From the NCBI GenBank assembly GCA_934746015.1, contig CAKVEW010000065.1, positions 1-10,881 of the forward strand: a DNA stretch of 10,881 nucleotides, written 5' to 3'. Below are positions 1 through 7,139 of the stretch, in pieces. Positions within the stretch are counted from its first letter, which is position 1; the number at the start of each line of letters is the position of its first letter. Both the position numbers and the translations under genes were made by a program. The DNA comes from an uncultured Clostridium sp. GTDB taxonomy: Bacteria > Bacillota > Clostridia > Clostridiales > Clostridiaceae. Under the pieces are notes generated by a model. It did not search any database, was not told the DNA's origin, and saw only the letters and a list, made by a program, of their open reading frames with translations.

Positions 1-286
1 CCTTAACACCATCTGGTATTAAATTTTCATCAACTAACATTCTTAAAAAATCAAATTCTATTTGTGAAGCTGAAGGAAACCCTATTTCTATTTCTTTAAA
101 TCCTATTTCTATTAAAAGATTAAACATCTTTATCTTCTCTTCTACAGTCATTGGATTAATTAAAGCTTGGTTACCATCTCTTAAATCAACACTACACCAA
201 ATTGGTGCTTTTTCAATCTCTTTATCTGGCCATGTTCTATCACTTAATTTGATGGTTTGAAATTTCTTATACTTTTTGTAATTCAT
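1..286 (-). CDS. leuA: 2-isopropylmalate synthase, N-terminal part (runs off window)
   Basis: The enzyme condenses acetyl-CoA with 2-oxoisovalerate to 2-isopropylmalate, the first committed step of leucine synthesis in the cytoplasm. Only the first 95 codons are present; the gene continues beyond base 1. The N-terminus contains the family's DRTWP segment, then [15 protein letters not shown] (metal- and substrate-binding R and D of the HMGL-like TIM barrel), a VEEKIKMF helix and EIGFPSASQ on the next strand. DRxWP plus [13 protein letters not shown] points to the longer LeuA form typical of clostridia and actinobacteria. The ATG at 286-284 is preceded by AAGGGGG about 7 bases upstream. A leucine T-box leader lies directly upstream, so expression should rise when tRNA-Leu is uncharged. 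The leader independently supports the call over homocitrate or citramalate synthase. Confidence 0.93.
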   Translation of the reverse strand, partial: MNYKKYKKFQTIKLSDRTWPDKEIEKAPIWCSVDLRDGNQALINPMTVEEKIKMFNLLIEIGFKEIEIGFPSASQIEFDFLRMLVDENLIPDGVK

Positions 287-332
287 TTAAATGCCCCCTT
301 ATTTATTATATAACTCTACTTAACCAGGAAAT

Positions 333-376
333 AAAAAACCGCATAAATCCCCCAATATTTGGAGCGACTTACGCGG
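333..376 (-). terminator. Rho-independent terminator of the leuA T-box
   Basis: In the minus-strand RNA, CCGCGTAAGTC pairs with GATTTATGCGG (11 bp including two G-U pairs). The stem is extended by CTCC with GGGG around an AAATATT loop and followed by six U (333-338). The left arm overlaps the T-box sequence, as expected for mutually exclusive antiterminator and terminator folds. Confidence 0.92.
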
Positions 377-545
377 TACCATCCAAGTTTTTAACTTACT
401 TTATTTAACGGTATCAAATACCGACAAGACCTACTTTCCCCATTCAATCTTGTAGCTCCTGAGCGAGTTCAAAAGCGATTATATGCGGGCTCTCACCATA
501 CCCCTACTTTCTTTAATATCTCCTACTTTTTACTACTCTCATTCT
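333..545 (-). ncRNA. T-box leader RNA, leucine-specific, upstream of leuA
   Basis: On the minus strand the leader shows the T-box parts in order. Stem I starts near 540 with AGTA-type segments and a distal GGTGAGAGC element (GNUG-like). The specifier region reads TTTTGAACTCGCTC, with CTC (Leu) at 467-465. Stem II pairs CAAGA with TCTTG. Stem III is CGGTAT-TTG-ATACCG. The T-box sequence GGATGGTACCGCG lies around 384-372 and the terminator follows. Known logic of the family: uncharged tRNA pairs with the specifier and the T-box, stabilises the antiterminator and lets RNA polymerase reach leuA. The CTC reading is inferred from the usual position after GAA and from the leucine gene downstream. 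A one-base shift would give TCG (Ser), which does not fit. Confidence 0.92.
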
Positions 546-635
546 AAGCATTTCTTCTTGTTTAGGAATCTATTAAAAGATTACTCTGTTAATAGCTTTT
601 TATAAATTCCACTTTTTTTTATTGAATTAATTAGT

Positions 636-664
636 AATATACTATATCTTTTACATTTTGTCAA
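636..664 (-). promoter_or_regulatory. Promoter of the leuA T-box transcript
   Basis: A perfect TTGACA -35 (664-659), a 17-base spacer and TATATT (641-636) as -10 lie on the minus strand. The predicted start is near 629, about 85 bases before Stem I. Confidence 0.75.
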
Positions 665-690
665 ATATTTCTAGGATATTTTTATAAGTT

Positions 691-1650
691 TTATAATTCA
701 ACTCTTCCTCTAATTTCTCCATTATAAAATGCTTTTATATTTAAAATTACTTCTTTAAATAATCTATTTCTAGCTTCTACACTTGCCCAAGCTATATGAG
801 GAGTTAAAACTAATCTATCTTTATTATTAACTAGAACTAATGGATTGTCTGATTTTATAGGCTCTACTTCAAATACATCTAGTGCAGCACCAGCTATTAA
901 TTCTTCATCTATTGCTTTAGCAAGATCAATTTCAACAACTATAGGGCCTCTTCCCATATTTACTAATATAGCTGCTCTTTTCATCTTTTTAAGTGCATCA
1001 TAATTTATTAAGCCTTTAGTATTATTATTTAGTGGTGCATGAATAGAAATTATATCTGAAGACTTTAATAAATCATCAAACTCTACTCTCTTATAATCAG
1101 AATTTGAATTTTTACCTGAAGTAGAATAATAAATAACATTAACTCCAAAGGCTTCTGCTATCTTTGCCACTTTTCTTCCTATAGCACCTAAGCCAATAAT
1201 CCCCCAAGTCTTACCTTCAAGTTCATAAAAAGGCTTACTTACATTAGTAAATAATCCACTATTAGCATATTCTCCAGACTTTACAAAATTATCGTAATAT
1301 GAAATCTTATCATATAATGATAAAACAGTTGCAAAAGTATGTTGTGCTACAGTATTTGTTGAATATCCAGCAACATTAGTTACTGCAATATTATTATTTT
1401 TTGCATATATAATGTCAATATTATTAAAACCTGTAGCTGTTTCACATATTAGTTCTAAATTTTTAGCTTCCTTTAAGTTATCTTCATTCAAAATTACCTT
1501 ATTAGTCAAAACTATATGAGCATTTTTTATTCTTTCAGCAACTTCTTCAGGTTTGGTTGTATCATAATAAACTAAATCTCCAAAGGCCTTTAACTCATCA
1601 AACTCTAACTCACCTAAAGTCTTTCCATCTAAAATAACTATATTTTTCAT
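691..1650 (-). CDS. D-isomer-specific 2-hydroxyacid dehydrogenase
   Basis: This is a cytoplasmic NAD(P)-dependent reductase of 2-oxo acids in the D-lactate/glycerate/phosphoglycerate dehydrogenase superfamily. Its 319 residues are the usual length for a protein without a C-terminal ACT domain. The Rossmann glycine motif is GLGAIG at 153-158. Catalytic residues appear as Arg234 (NMGRGP), Glu263 (EVEP) and His285 (TPHIAWAS), with the same Arg-Glu spacing as in SerA. The acidic residue that usually ends the second Rossmann strand and selects NAD is not evident; the segment reads VIYYSTSGKN, so cofactor choice is open. The start at 1650 has GGAGGGG upstream. The gene lies 21 bases after the HAD phosphatase, which suggests cotranscription. 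No convincing terminator follows before the leuA promoter. The exact substrate (lactate, glycerate, hydroxypyruvate or branched 2-oxo acid) cannot be fixed from sequence. Confidence 0.88.
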   Translation of the reverse strand: MKNIVILDGKTLGELEFDELKAFGDLVYYDTTKPEEVAERIKNAHIVLTNKVILNEDNLKEAKNLELICETATGFNNIDIIYAKNNNIAVTNVAGYSTNTVAQHTFATVLSLYDKISYYDNFVKSGEYANSGLFTNVSKPFYELEGKTWGIIGLGAIGRKVAKIAEAFGVNVIYYSTSGKNSNSDYKRVEFDDLLKSSDIISIHAPLNNNTKGLINYDALKKMKRAAILVNMGRGPIVVEIDLAKAIDEELIAGAALDVFEVEPIKSDNPLVLVNNKDRLVLTPHIAWASVEARNRLFKEVILNIKAFYNGEIRGRVEL

Positions 1651-1671
1651 GTTCTCTACCCCTCCAAATAT

Positions 1672-2304
1672 TTATATTAAATTTAAAATATCTTCTGGTT
1701 TATCTATTAAATAATCTGGTTTAGAGGATTTTAATGTATCTAAACCAATAAAAGTATAATTTACTCCACAAGTTTTACATCCTGCTGATTTACCACAATA
1801 AATATCATAAATACTATCCCCTACCATCATAGCTTCACTAGGCTCCACCCCTAAATCACTACAAGCTTTTAAAGCTGGATCAGGATTTGGCTTATGAAGT
1901 TCTGTAGATTCTGGCGTAATAATTACATCCATATAATCATGAATTCCTGCTATTTTCATTCCCCTAACTGCAAGTTCTTCTCTCTTAGAAGTTACTATCC
2001 CAGTTTTTATTCCTTTTTCCTTTAATCCATCTAAAAGTTCCTTCACCCCATCAAAGGCAAAACACATTGTATCATGTGTATCCTCATTATACTTTCTATA
2101 ATAAGCAACTAAATCATCAACATCTTCTTCCTTTGCATGCTTTTTAAAAGGTTCACCTAAAGGTCTTCCAAAGAAATCTAAAATTTCTTCTCTTTTTAAT
2201 TCCATTCCTAATTTATCTCTAAAAGTTTTATCAAAAGAATTATATATTAATTCGTTTGTATCTAATAATGTTCCATCTAAATCAAATAATACTGCTTTAA
2301 TCAT
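1672..2304 (-). CDS. ppaX: HAD-family phosphatase, PpaX-like
   Basis: A HAD subfamily IA hydrolase of 210 residues, the usual length. Motif I is FDLDGT with Asp8 as nucleophile and Asp10 as acid/base. An alpha-helical cap spans about 15-85. Motif II is GIVTSK (Thr105), motif III is HKPNPDP (Lys138), and motif IV is GDSIYD (Asp163, Asp167) for Mg binding. The line GKSAGCKTCGVNYTFIG...KPDYLIDKPEDIL closely resembles Bacillus PpaX, which hydrolyses pyrophosphate formed by HPr(Ser) kinase/phosphorylase, but phosphoglycolate phosphatases look similar. The hprK gene is not in the window, so the substrate is inferred. The start is well supported by AGGAGG six bases upstream. It is the first gene of a pair with the hydroxyacid dehydrogenase. 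Confidence 0.8.
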   Translation of the reverse strand: MIKAVLFDLDGTLLDTNELIYNSFDKTFRDKLGMELKREEILDFFGRPLGEPFKKHAKEEDVDDLVAYYRKYNEDTHDTMCFAFDGVKELLDGLKEKGIKTGIVTSKREELAVRGMKIAGIHDYMDVIITPESTELHKPNPDPALKACSDLGVEPSEAMMVGDSIYDIYCGKSAGCKTCGVNYTFIGLDTLKSSKPDYLIDKPEDILNLI

Positions 2305-2355
2305 GTTTCCTCCTAATGTAAAGTTATTTAATTATATACAATAAACTTTATATTT

Positions 2356-2384
2356 ATAATAACATATAAAATATTCTTCTACAA
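2356..2384 (-). promoter_or_regulatory. Possible promoter of the phosphatase/dehydrogenase pair
   Basis: TTGTAG (2384-2379), a 17-base spacer and TATTAT (2361-2356) read on the minus strand, about 50 bases before the phosphatase start. The DNA here is very AT-rich, so chance matches are common. Confidence 0.4.
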
Positions 2385-2532
2385 AATTAACTCCTTAAAA
2401 AGATAAAAAAGAAGATTGATATTATATCCCTTGCCTAAGTAAATATACCTGGCTAAAATATAATCTCTATCTCCTTCATATAATATTTATATTATTTATT
2501 TTTAATTAAATAGACTTATCTAAAGTTTCTAT

Positions 2533-3423
2533 CTATATATCAAATAAGCTTAGTTGTTCATTATTATAACCCTCTTTATAGCTATTTATTATATCACTCA
2601 TTTTATAAAGAATCCCTAGGCTTTTGCATTCATTAACAAATGTATTATAAAGCTTTCTTCCATTTGTGCTACTGCACATATAATCATTACCAAAATATTT
2701 AATATACTTTTCTTTAACTCCATGGAAATACTTATCTACCATCTTAAAGAAGTAATCTCTTTGATTAGACCTTAAAGTAACTCCAAAAGCAGGATAAATA
2801 AATTTCGCTCCATTTTCTTTTGCTAATCTTACAATATTAATTATGTTTTCTTCAGTATCATTTATAAAAGGTAAAATAGGCATTAATAATATTCCTGTGT
2901 ATATACCTTCATCAGATAATTTTTTTATTGCTTCAAACCTCTTAGATGTAACTACTACATTTGGTTCAATTATCTTGCATAACTCATCATCTGCCGTTGT
3001 AATTGTAATTTTGCAAAGTACTGGAGAATGCTCCTTAATTCTTTTTAAAATATCAATATCTCTTACAATTAAATCGCTTTTTGTTGCAATAGCTGCTCCA
3101 AAACCATTGCTATCAATAATTTCTAGTGCATTACGTGTTAACGAAAGCTTATTTTCAAAAGGATTATAAGGATCACTCATGGCACCTGTTCCAACAACGC
3201 CTTTTTTTCTTTTAGACCTTAATTCTCTTCTTATTATTTCTGAAGAATTTTCTTTAACTCTAACAATATCGAAATTATCTATACCATAACACTCACTTCT
3301 ACTATCACAATATATACATCCATGACAACAGCCCTTATATATATTCATATTATAATTAATGCCAAACCAATTATTATTTTCTCTATATCCAGATATAATA
3401 CTTTTTGCTGGTATAAAATCCAT
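2533..3423 (-). CDS. Radical SAM protein, SplB-like (COG1533/Rv2578c type), with clamp-binding-like C-terminus
   Basis: A 296-residue radical SAM enzyme. The [4Fe-4S] motif CxxxCxxC is at Cys32, Cys36 and Cys39 (GCCHGCIYCDSR). Family marks follow: GTGAMSDPYNPFE (78-90), a strand with ATKSD (113-117), TITTADDELCKIIEP (140-154) and a PILPFINDT loop (182-190). These fit the group related to spore photoproduct lyase, whose members other than SPL itself have no settled reaction. The last residues are EQLSLFDI; QLSLF (290-294) matches the canonical bacterial beta-clamp-binding pentapeptide, hinting at DNA repair or replication-linked work (inference). The gene starts 11 bases after the acetyltransferase stop, and the ribosome binding site AGGAGC overlaps that stop, so it is the third gene of an operon. 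No strong terminator is visible after it. Confidence 0.87.
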   Translation of the reverse strand: MDFIPAKSIISGYRENNNWFGINYNMNIYKGCCHGCIYCDSRSECYGIDNFDIVRVKENSSEIIRRELRSKRKKGVVGTGAMSDPYNPFENKLSLTRNALEIIDSNGFGAAIATKSDLIVRDIDILKRIKEHSPVLCKITITTADDELCKIIEPNVVVTSKRFEAIKKLSDEGIYTGILLMPILPFINDTEENIINIVRLAKENGAKFIYPAFGVTLRSNQRDYFFKMVDKYFHGVKEKYIKYFGNDYMCSSTNGRKLYNTFVNECKSLGILYKMSDIINSYKEGYNNEQLSLFDI

Positions 3424-3434
3424 ACATATCGCTC

Positions 3435-4196
3435 CTAAATAATACCTTTTTCCGTAATAAGCTTATTAAACTTACTTTCTGATAATATTTCATTTGTTAT
3501 AAATCCCCCATTATAAAATAAACTATAAGTTGTAAAAGGGCATGGAGAACTTTGTGCCTGTTCCTTATTCTCAAACTTAATTACCTTTATATCAATTCCC
3601 TTTTCTCTTGAAATATTATTAACTAAATCAACATATTTGTTGGTAAAGGGGCATTGATTAGAATAATATAATATTAATCCCTTTTCATCAATTTTCCCAT
3701 GTCTTGCATTTTCTTTAAATTCAGGCAAATTATCTTCATTATGAAAGGATAAATACAATAATTCATAATAAGGGAATGCTGTATCACATACTTTAAATCC
3801 CTTATATTTTAAGTAATCTCCATCAGATAAAAATGGCATTTTCTTTTTCGATGAAAGTGCTATTATACCATTCTTTCCTTTTTTCTTTGAATCATTAATA
3901 CATTCCATTAATAATTTATTACCATACCCTTGGCCCTTGAATTTTCCAGATACCCAGAAACAATTTATAAACATATAATTATTTCCTTCAATAGGTACCC
4001 ATGCATTTTCTAATGGAATATACTCAATAAAAGCTTTTCCTCTAACATTTATTTTATTAAATACTAATCCCTCATTGAATCTTTCTTTTAACCATTCCTT
4101 CTTTAGATAAACTCCACATTCACCTTTTTTATCTGATAAAGAGCAACAAATATGTTCAGAATCAATATTATCATTATTTAATGTTATAACTTCCAT
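3435..4196 (-). CDS. GNAT N-acetyltransferase with C-terminal YoaP domain
   Basis: A 253-residue two-domain protein, matching the length of Bacillus YoaP. The N-terminal half is a GNAT fold; the acetyl-CoA pyrophosphate loop is GKFKGQGYG (84-92), followed by the helix NKLLMECINDSKKKG. The C-terminal part (about 160-253) is the YoaP domain, which looks thioredoxin-like: a strand LILYYSNQCPFTNKY with Cys182, and a second SSPCPFT segment with Cys219. Acetyl-CoA-dependent acetylation of a small molecule or protein is expected from the family, but no substrate is known. The start is fixed by a ribosome binding site, AGGAGGGGG, inside the end of the GyrI-like gene two bases upstream; translation is therefore probably coupled. 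It is the middle gene of the operon. Confidence 0.87.
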   Translation of the reverse strand: MEVITLNNDNIDSEHICCSLSDKKGECGVYLKKEWLKERFNEGLVFNKINVRGKAFIEYIPLENAWVPIEGNNYMFINCFWVSGKFKGQGYGNKLLMECINDSKKKGKNGIIALSSKKKMPFLSDGDYLKYKGFKVCDTAFPYYELLYLSFHNEDNLPEFKENARHGKIDEKGLILYYSNQCPFTNKYVDLVNNISREKGIDIKVIKFENKEQAQSSPCPFTTYSLFYNGGFITNEILSESKFNKLITEKGII

Positions 4197-4198
4197 TG

Positions 4199-4855
4199 TT
4201 ACCCCCTCCTAACAGGATGCCTAATAACAGTTTTCATTCTTTCTATACTACATTTTCTTGGATCTGATAAATAAATTTCATGATGTCTTCTTATTTTTCC
4301 ATCTTCATTAATTCCACAAATATCATGAATTAAATTGTTTTCCTTTATATATTTGTATATTTTTTCAATAGTTTTATCTTCTTCATCAAAAGGACCTATA
4401 TGCATACATTGAACACATAAGCCTTCATCAAAAACTTCAAATCTTGCCTTATTTACATCTATGTGTGGCTTTTTCTTTTTAACTTCATTGCATGCTAACT
4501 TAAAAATCTCTTTAGTAACAAACTCTGGTTGACGTATCATAGAAGTCCAAATATATTTATCCTTTTTACTAAAATCCATGTCATCATTTTCTAACCACCA
4601 TAACCCTTCAAGAGGTGGAACTACATAATCAAAGTAATTATCTAGTTCTTTTTTAATATCCTTACTCATTTTAATTGTATATGATAATGCATATAATAAC
4701 TCAACTGCTTTTTTATATTCTCCATCTTCATCATTTGGATTCCCCTTACCATCTACCATAATAAAATTCATTTTAGGAACAATTATTTCCATAGGCTGTG
4801 TTTTAGGTAAATATAAATCTTTAAACTCTTTTTTATAATCTAATTTATTCATCAT
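4199..4855 (-). CDS. GyrI-like small-molecule-binding domain protein
   Basis: A 218-residue stand-alone GyrI-like protein of the COG4832 type, recognised by the N-terminal block YKKEFKDLYLPKTQPM, then IIVPKMNFIMVDGKGNPN and the WWLENDD and IWTSMIRQPEFV segments. The later blocks are CVQCMHIGPFDEEDKTIEKI and HHEIYLSDPRKCSIERMKT. GyrI-like domains bind amphipathic or cationic small molecules, and some hydrolyse or sequester them; no catalytic role can be read here. Two ATG codons are adjacent (4855 and 4852). The AGGAG site is four bases from the first and seven from the second, so translation may begin at the second Met. It is the first gene of the operon, with a promoter covered by a perfect inverted repeat directly upstream, next to the WYL regulator. 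Confidence 0.82.
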   Translation of the reverse strand: MMNKLDYKKEFKDLYLPKTQPMEIIVPKMNFIMVDGKGNPNDEDGEYKKAVELLYALSYTIKMSKDIKKELDNYFDYVVPPLEGLWWLENDDMDFSKKDKYIWTSMIRQPEFVTKEIFKLACNEVKKKKPHIDVNKARFEVFDEGLCVQCMHIGPFDEEDKTIEKIYKYIKENNLIHDICGINEDGKIRRHHEIYLSDPRKCSIERMKTVIRHPVRRG

Positions 4856-4881
4856 AATTCTCCTTTCACATCCCTGTTATA

Positions 4882-4915
4882 ATTATATTATACAATCCTT
4901 AATATGACACCAGTC
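4882..4915 (-). promoter_or_regulatory. Promoter of the GyrI-like/GNAT/radical SAM operon
   Basis: Two overlapping TATAAT boxes are present on the minus strand (4892-4887 and 4887-4882). With 17-base spacing their -35 regions are GACTGG or GTGTCA. Both fall inside the inverted repeat at 4901-4924, so the -35 is weak and occluded or assisted by whatever binds there. Confidence 0.6.
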
Positions 4916-4924
4916 TGTCATATT
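4901..4924. promoter_or_regulatory. Operator: perfect 9-bp inverted repeat, likely WYL regulator site
   Basis: AATATGACA (4901-4909) and TGTCATATT (4916-4924) are perfect inverted arms with six bases between them. The repeat touches the stop codon of the WYL regulator gene and covers the -35 region of the next promoter. Half-site TGACA with this spacing suits a dimeric winged-helix protein. That the adjacent regulator binds it is inference. Confidence 0.75.
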
Positions 4925-5819
4925 AATATTTATTTAGAGCTGCTATTAATCTTTTTTTCATTTCTTCTCTTATATATAATGGCTCAAGGACTTCTATGTT
5001 TTCTCCAAAAGACATTAAGTACCCATATAGCCAATCCCCTAAAGGAAAATCTAAATCAACTATAAAATCACCATTATCATCTAAAGAACAACTTCTAAAT
5101 TCATCATATATTCTAAAACCTAGATTTTTATTTACTCTTAATTTAAGATGTACTATCTCACCAGAATATTCCATATCTTTTTCTGAAAATATTTTATTAG
5201 GTGCAGTCCTTGTAAACTTTTCTGAAGTAATATTTATGTTATTCATTCTTGTAAGCTTAAAAAATCTATTAGCCTCTCTTTTCCTACAATATCCATATAG
5301 ATACCAACCTTGCCCTTTAAAGACTAATTTTAAAGGTTCAACAATTCGCTCTAGTAGTTCTCCCTTTGAATTAAAATACTGAAAGGATATCAAATTCTTA
5401 TTTATTATAGAATTCTTTATATTTGTGAATTTTTCTCCTAAATCATTATTTTTATCCCAATTTGAAAAATCAATTTCAATCCAAATTTCATTATTTTCAC
5501 CTAAAAATGAATTTAGTTTAGATAATGCACCATTAAACTCATTTTTATTAACGGCATTAAAACCCTGCATAGCTGCTATTATTTCCTTTTTTTCTTCTTT
5601 AGATAAAAGGGTTTTATTTAATATAAAATCAGACAAAAGACTTATTCCTCCGCCTTTACCCTTAGTCATATAAATAGGAACTCCAGCCTCAGATAAAGCT
5701 TCTATATCTCTATAAATAGTTCTTTGTGATACTTCAAAATGCTCTGCCAAATCCTTTGCTTTTACATTTTTCTTATCTAACAAAATATATATTATTTCAA
5801 ATAGCCTATTTCCCTTCAT
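4923..5819 (-). CDS. WYL-domain transcriptional regulator with N-terminal HTH (YafY/YobV type)
   Basis: The N-terminus is a DeoR/HTH_11 winged helix, with recognition region AKDLAEHFEVSQRTIYRDIEALSEAG and wing GVPIYMTKGKGGG. The WYL domain follows, with GWYLYGYC and FFKLTRM as its ligand-pocket marks, and a C-terminal WCX-like segment ends the protein. WYL proteins sense small ligands or nucleic acid and act as repressors or activators. The reading frame opens at a TTG at 5831, but that codon lacks a ribosome binding site. The ATG at 5819 is preceded by GGGTGAT, matching the 3' part of the Shine-Dalgarno sequence at the right distance, so I choose it (298 residues). It lies just upstream of, and in line with, the GyrI-like operon, whose promoter carries an inverted repeat. 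No copy of that repeat lies before the regulator itself, so autoregulation is not indicated. Confidence 0.88.
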   Translation of the reverse strand: MKGNRLFEIIYILLDKKNVKAKDLAEHFEVSQRTIYRDIEALSEAGVPIYMTKGKGGGISLLSDFILNKTLLSKEEKKEIIAAMQGFNAVNKNEFNGALSKLNSFLGENNEIWIEIDFSNWDKNNDLGEKFTNIKNSIINKNLISFQYFNSKGELLERIVEPLKLVFKGQGWYLYGYCRKREANRFFKLTRMNNINITSEKFTRTAPNKIFSEKDMEYSGEIVHLKLRVNKNLGFRIYDEFRSCSLDDNGDFIVDLDFPLGDWLYGYLMSFGENIEVLEPLYIREEMKKRLIAALNKY

Positions 5820-5886
5820 ATCATCACCCAAACATAATTTATTAACATAATGATAAAATTATCTATAAAAAATTTATACCTATTTA

Positions 5887-5914
5887 ATTATAATATATCC
5901 CCATAAAATTGTAA
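5887..5914 (-). promoter_or_regulatory. Probable promoter of the WYL regulator
   Basis: A perfect TATAAT (5892-5887) with TTACAA (5914-5909) 16 bases upstream, on the minus strand. The leader to the ATG at 5819 would be about 60 bases. Confidence 0.5.
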
Positions 5915-5947
5915 TTATTGTAGATATATGTTTATTATTAAATGCAT

Positions 5948-5994
5948 AAAAAAAGATATGGAATAAGTGCTTATTACAATATCTATTCCATACC
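5948..5994 (-). terminator. Terminator of fabK
   Basis: In minus-strand RNA, GGTATGGAATA pairs with TATTCCATATC (11 bp, one G-U), followed by seven U at 5954-5948. It lies about 70 bases after the fabK stop and separates fabK from the WYL regulator promoter. Confidence 0.88.
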
Positions 5995-6061
5995 TATAAT
6001 AACTATTTAAAATATATTCTAACTGTTAGAAACTTCAGTTTTTCTTATATTCTAATAATGC

Positions 6062-7000
6062 TTATCTAAGATTTATTTTCCCTAAAGATTGAAAAATTTC
6101 ATTAGCCTCAGAAATCATAGATTCTATAGCTTCTTCTACAGATGTAATTTTATTTATTATGCCTGATATTTGCCCTGTCATTACAGAACCATTCTCTATA
6201 TCACCCTTTATTGCGGCTTTTCCAAGTGCTCCTGTACCTAGCTCTTCAAATTCTTCCCTACTAGCCCCTCTTTTTTCTAATTCTAAGAACTTAATTGTCA
6301 TAGGATTTTTTATTCCTCTAACTGGTGCTCCTAAACTTCTTCCTGTAACTACAGTATCTGCATCTCCACAGTCTATAACTGCATTTTTAAAATTCTCATG
6401 AACTGGACACTCATTTGTTGCTATAAATCTTGTTCCTATTTGAACTCCTTGTGCTCCTAATGCAAAGGCTGCTGCTATTCCTCTTCCATCAGCTATTCCC
6501 CCTGCTGCTACTACTGGAATATTAACAGCATCAACAATTTGAGGAACAAGAGTTAAAGTAGTTGTTTCTCCTACATGTCCACCTGCTTCTGTGCCTTCTG
6601 CTACTAATGCATCAGCACCTATTGCTTCCATCTTCTTTGCAATCTTAACATTTGGTATTACTGGTATAACAATTATTCCAGCTTCCTTCCACATATTCAT
6701 ATAAGGTGCTGGTGATCCTGCTCCAGTAGTAACCACTTTGACCTTCTCCTCAACAACAATCCTTGCGATTTCTTCTTTATCAGGATGCATAAGCATTACA
6801 TTTACTCCAAAAGGCTTGTCTGTTAATTCTTTACACCTTCTAATTTCTTCTCGCATCCTTTCTGGTGTAAAACCACCACTAGCAATAATCCCTAAGCCTC
6901 CAGCATTTGATACTGCTGAAGCCAAATCTGCTGTGGCTATTTGTGCCATTGCTCCTTGAATTATTGGATACTTAATTCCTAGTATCTTTGTTAAGTTCAT
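6062..7000 (-). CDS. fabK: Enoyl-[acyl-carrier-protein] reductase II, FMN-dependent
   Basis: FabK reduces trans-2-enoyl-ACP to acyl-ACP with NAD(P)H and FMN, the last step of each fatty acid elongation cycle in the cytoplasm. The 312-residue TIM barrel shows YPIIQGAMA (11-19), AGGLGIIA (33-40), KPFGVNVML (62-70), VTTGAGSPAPY (90-100), EGTEAGGHVGE with the likely catalytic His142, VAAGGIADGRG (164-174) and QIGTRF (187-192) for FMN phosphate binding. The C-terminal GALGKAAIKGD and GSVMTGQISG segments match pneumococcal FabK well and separate it from nitronate monooxygenases, the closest alternative. The start is supported by GGAGG seven bases upstream. It is monocistronic, with its own promoter and terminator, rather than inside a fab operon as in many Firmicutes. 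No clear FapR- or FabT-type operator was recognised upstream. Confidence 0.9.
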   Translation of the reverse strand: MNLTKILGIKYPIIQGAMAQIATADLASAVSNAGGLGIIASGGFTPERMREEIRRCKELTDKPFGVNVMLMHPDKEEIARIVVEEKVKVVTTGAGSPAPYMNMWKEAGIIVIPVIPNVKIAKKMEAIGADALVAEGTEAGGHVGETTTLTLVPQIVDAVNIPVVAAGGIADGRGIAAAFALGAQGVQIGTRFIATNECPVHENFKNAVIDCGDADTVVTGRSLGAPVRGIKNPMTIKFLELEKRGASREEFEELGTGALGKAAIKGDIENGSVMTGQISGIINKITSVEEAIESMISEANEIFQSLGKINLR

Positions 7001-7090
7001 TTATATTTCCTCCATTGTTTTTAAACTATTAAACAAAATTGCTATTAAAACTAATAATAATTCTTATGTAATAGTTATCATTTTTTTCTC

Positions 7091-7120
7091 ATTATAGCAT
7101 ATATTAATCTCTTAACTCAA
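7091..7120 (-). promoter_or_regulatory. Promoter of fabK
   Basis: TTGAGT (7120-7115), an 18-base spacer and a perfect TATAAT (7096-7091) on the minus strand give a leader of roughly 85 bases before the fabK ATG. Confidence 0.65.
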
Positions 7121-7139
7121 CTTATTAGTTTTCACTTTT

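Noticed and set aside
464..466. Serine codon TCG as the T-box specifier
   Set aside because: It is one base out of the usual position after GAA, and leuA is a leucine biosynthesis gene.
670..690. AT-only hairpin AAATAT/ATATTT after the hydroxyacid dehydrogenase as a terminator
   Set aside because: Six A-T pairs without a U tract are too weak to support a terminator call.
5820..5831. TTG start for the WYL regulator four codons upstream
   Set aside because: No ribosome binding site precedes the TTG, whereas GGGTGAT is properly placed for the ATG at 5819.
6021..6040. Small inverted repeat AACTG...CAGTT after fabK, followed by T residues on the plus strand
   Set aside because: Only five base pairs with a ten-base loop, no plus-strand gene to terminate, and a much better fabK terminator follows.
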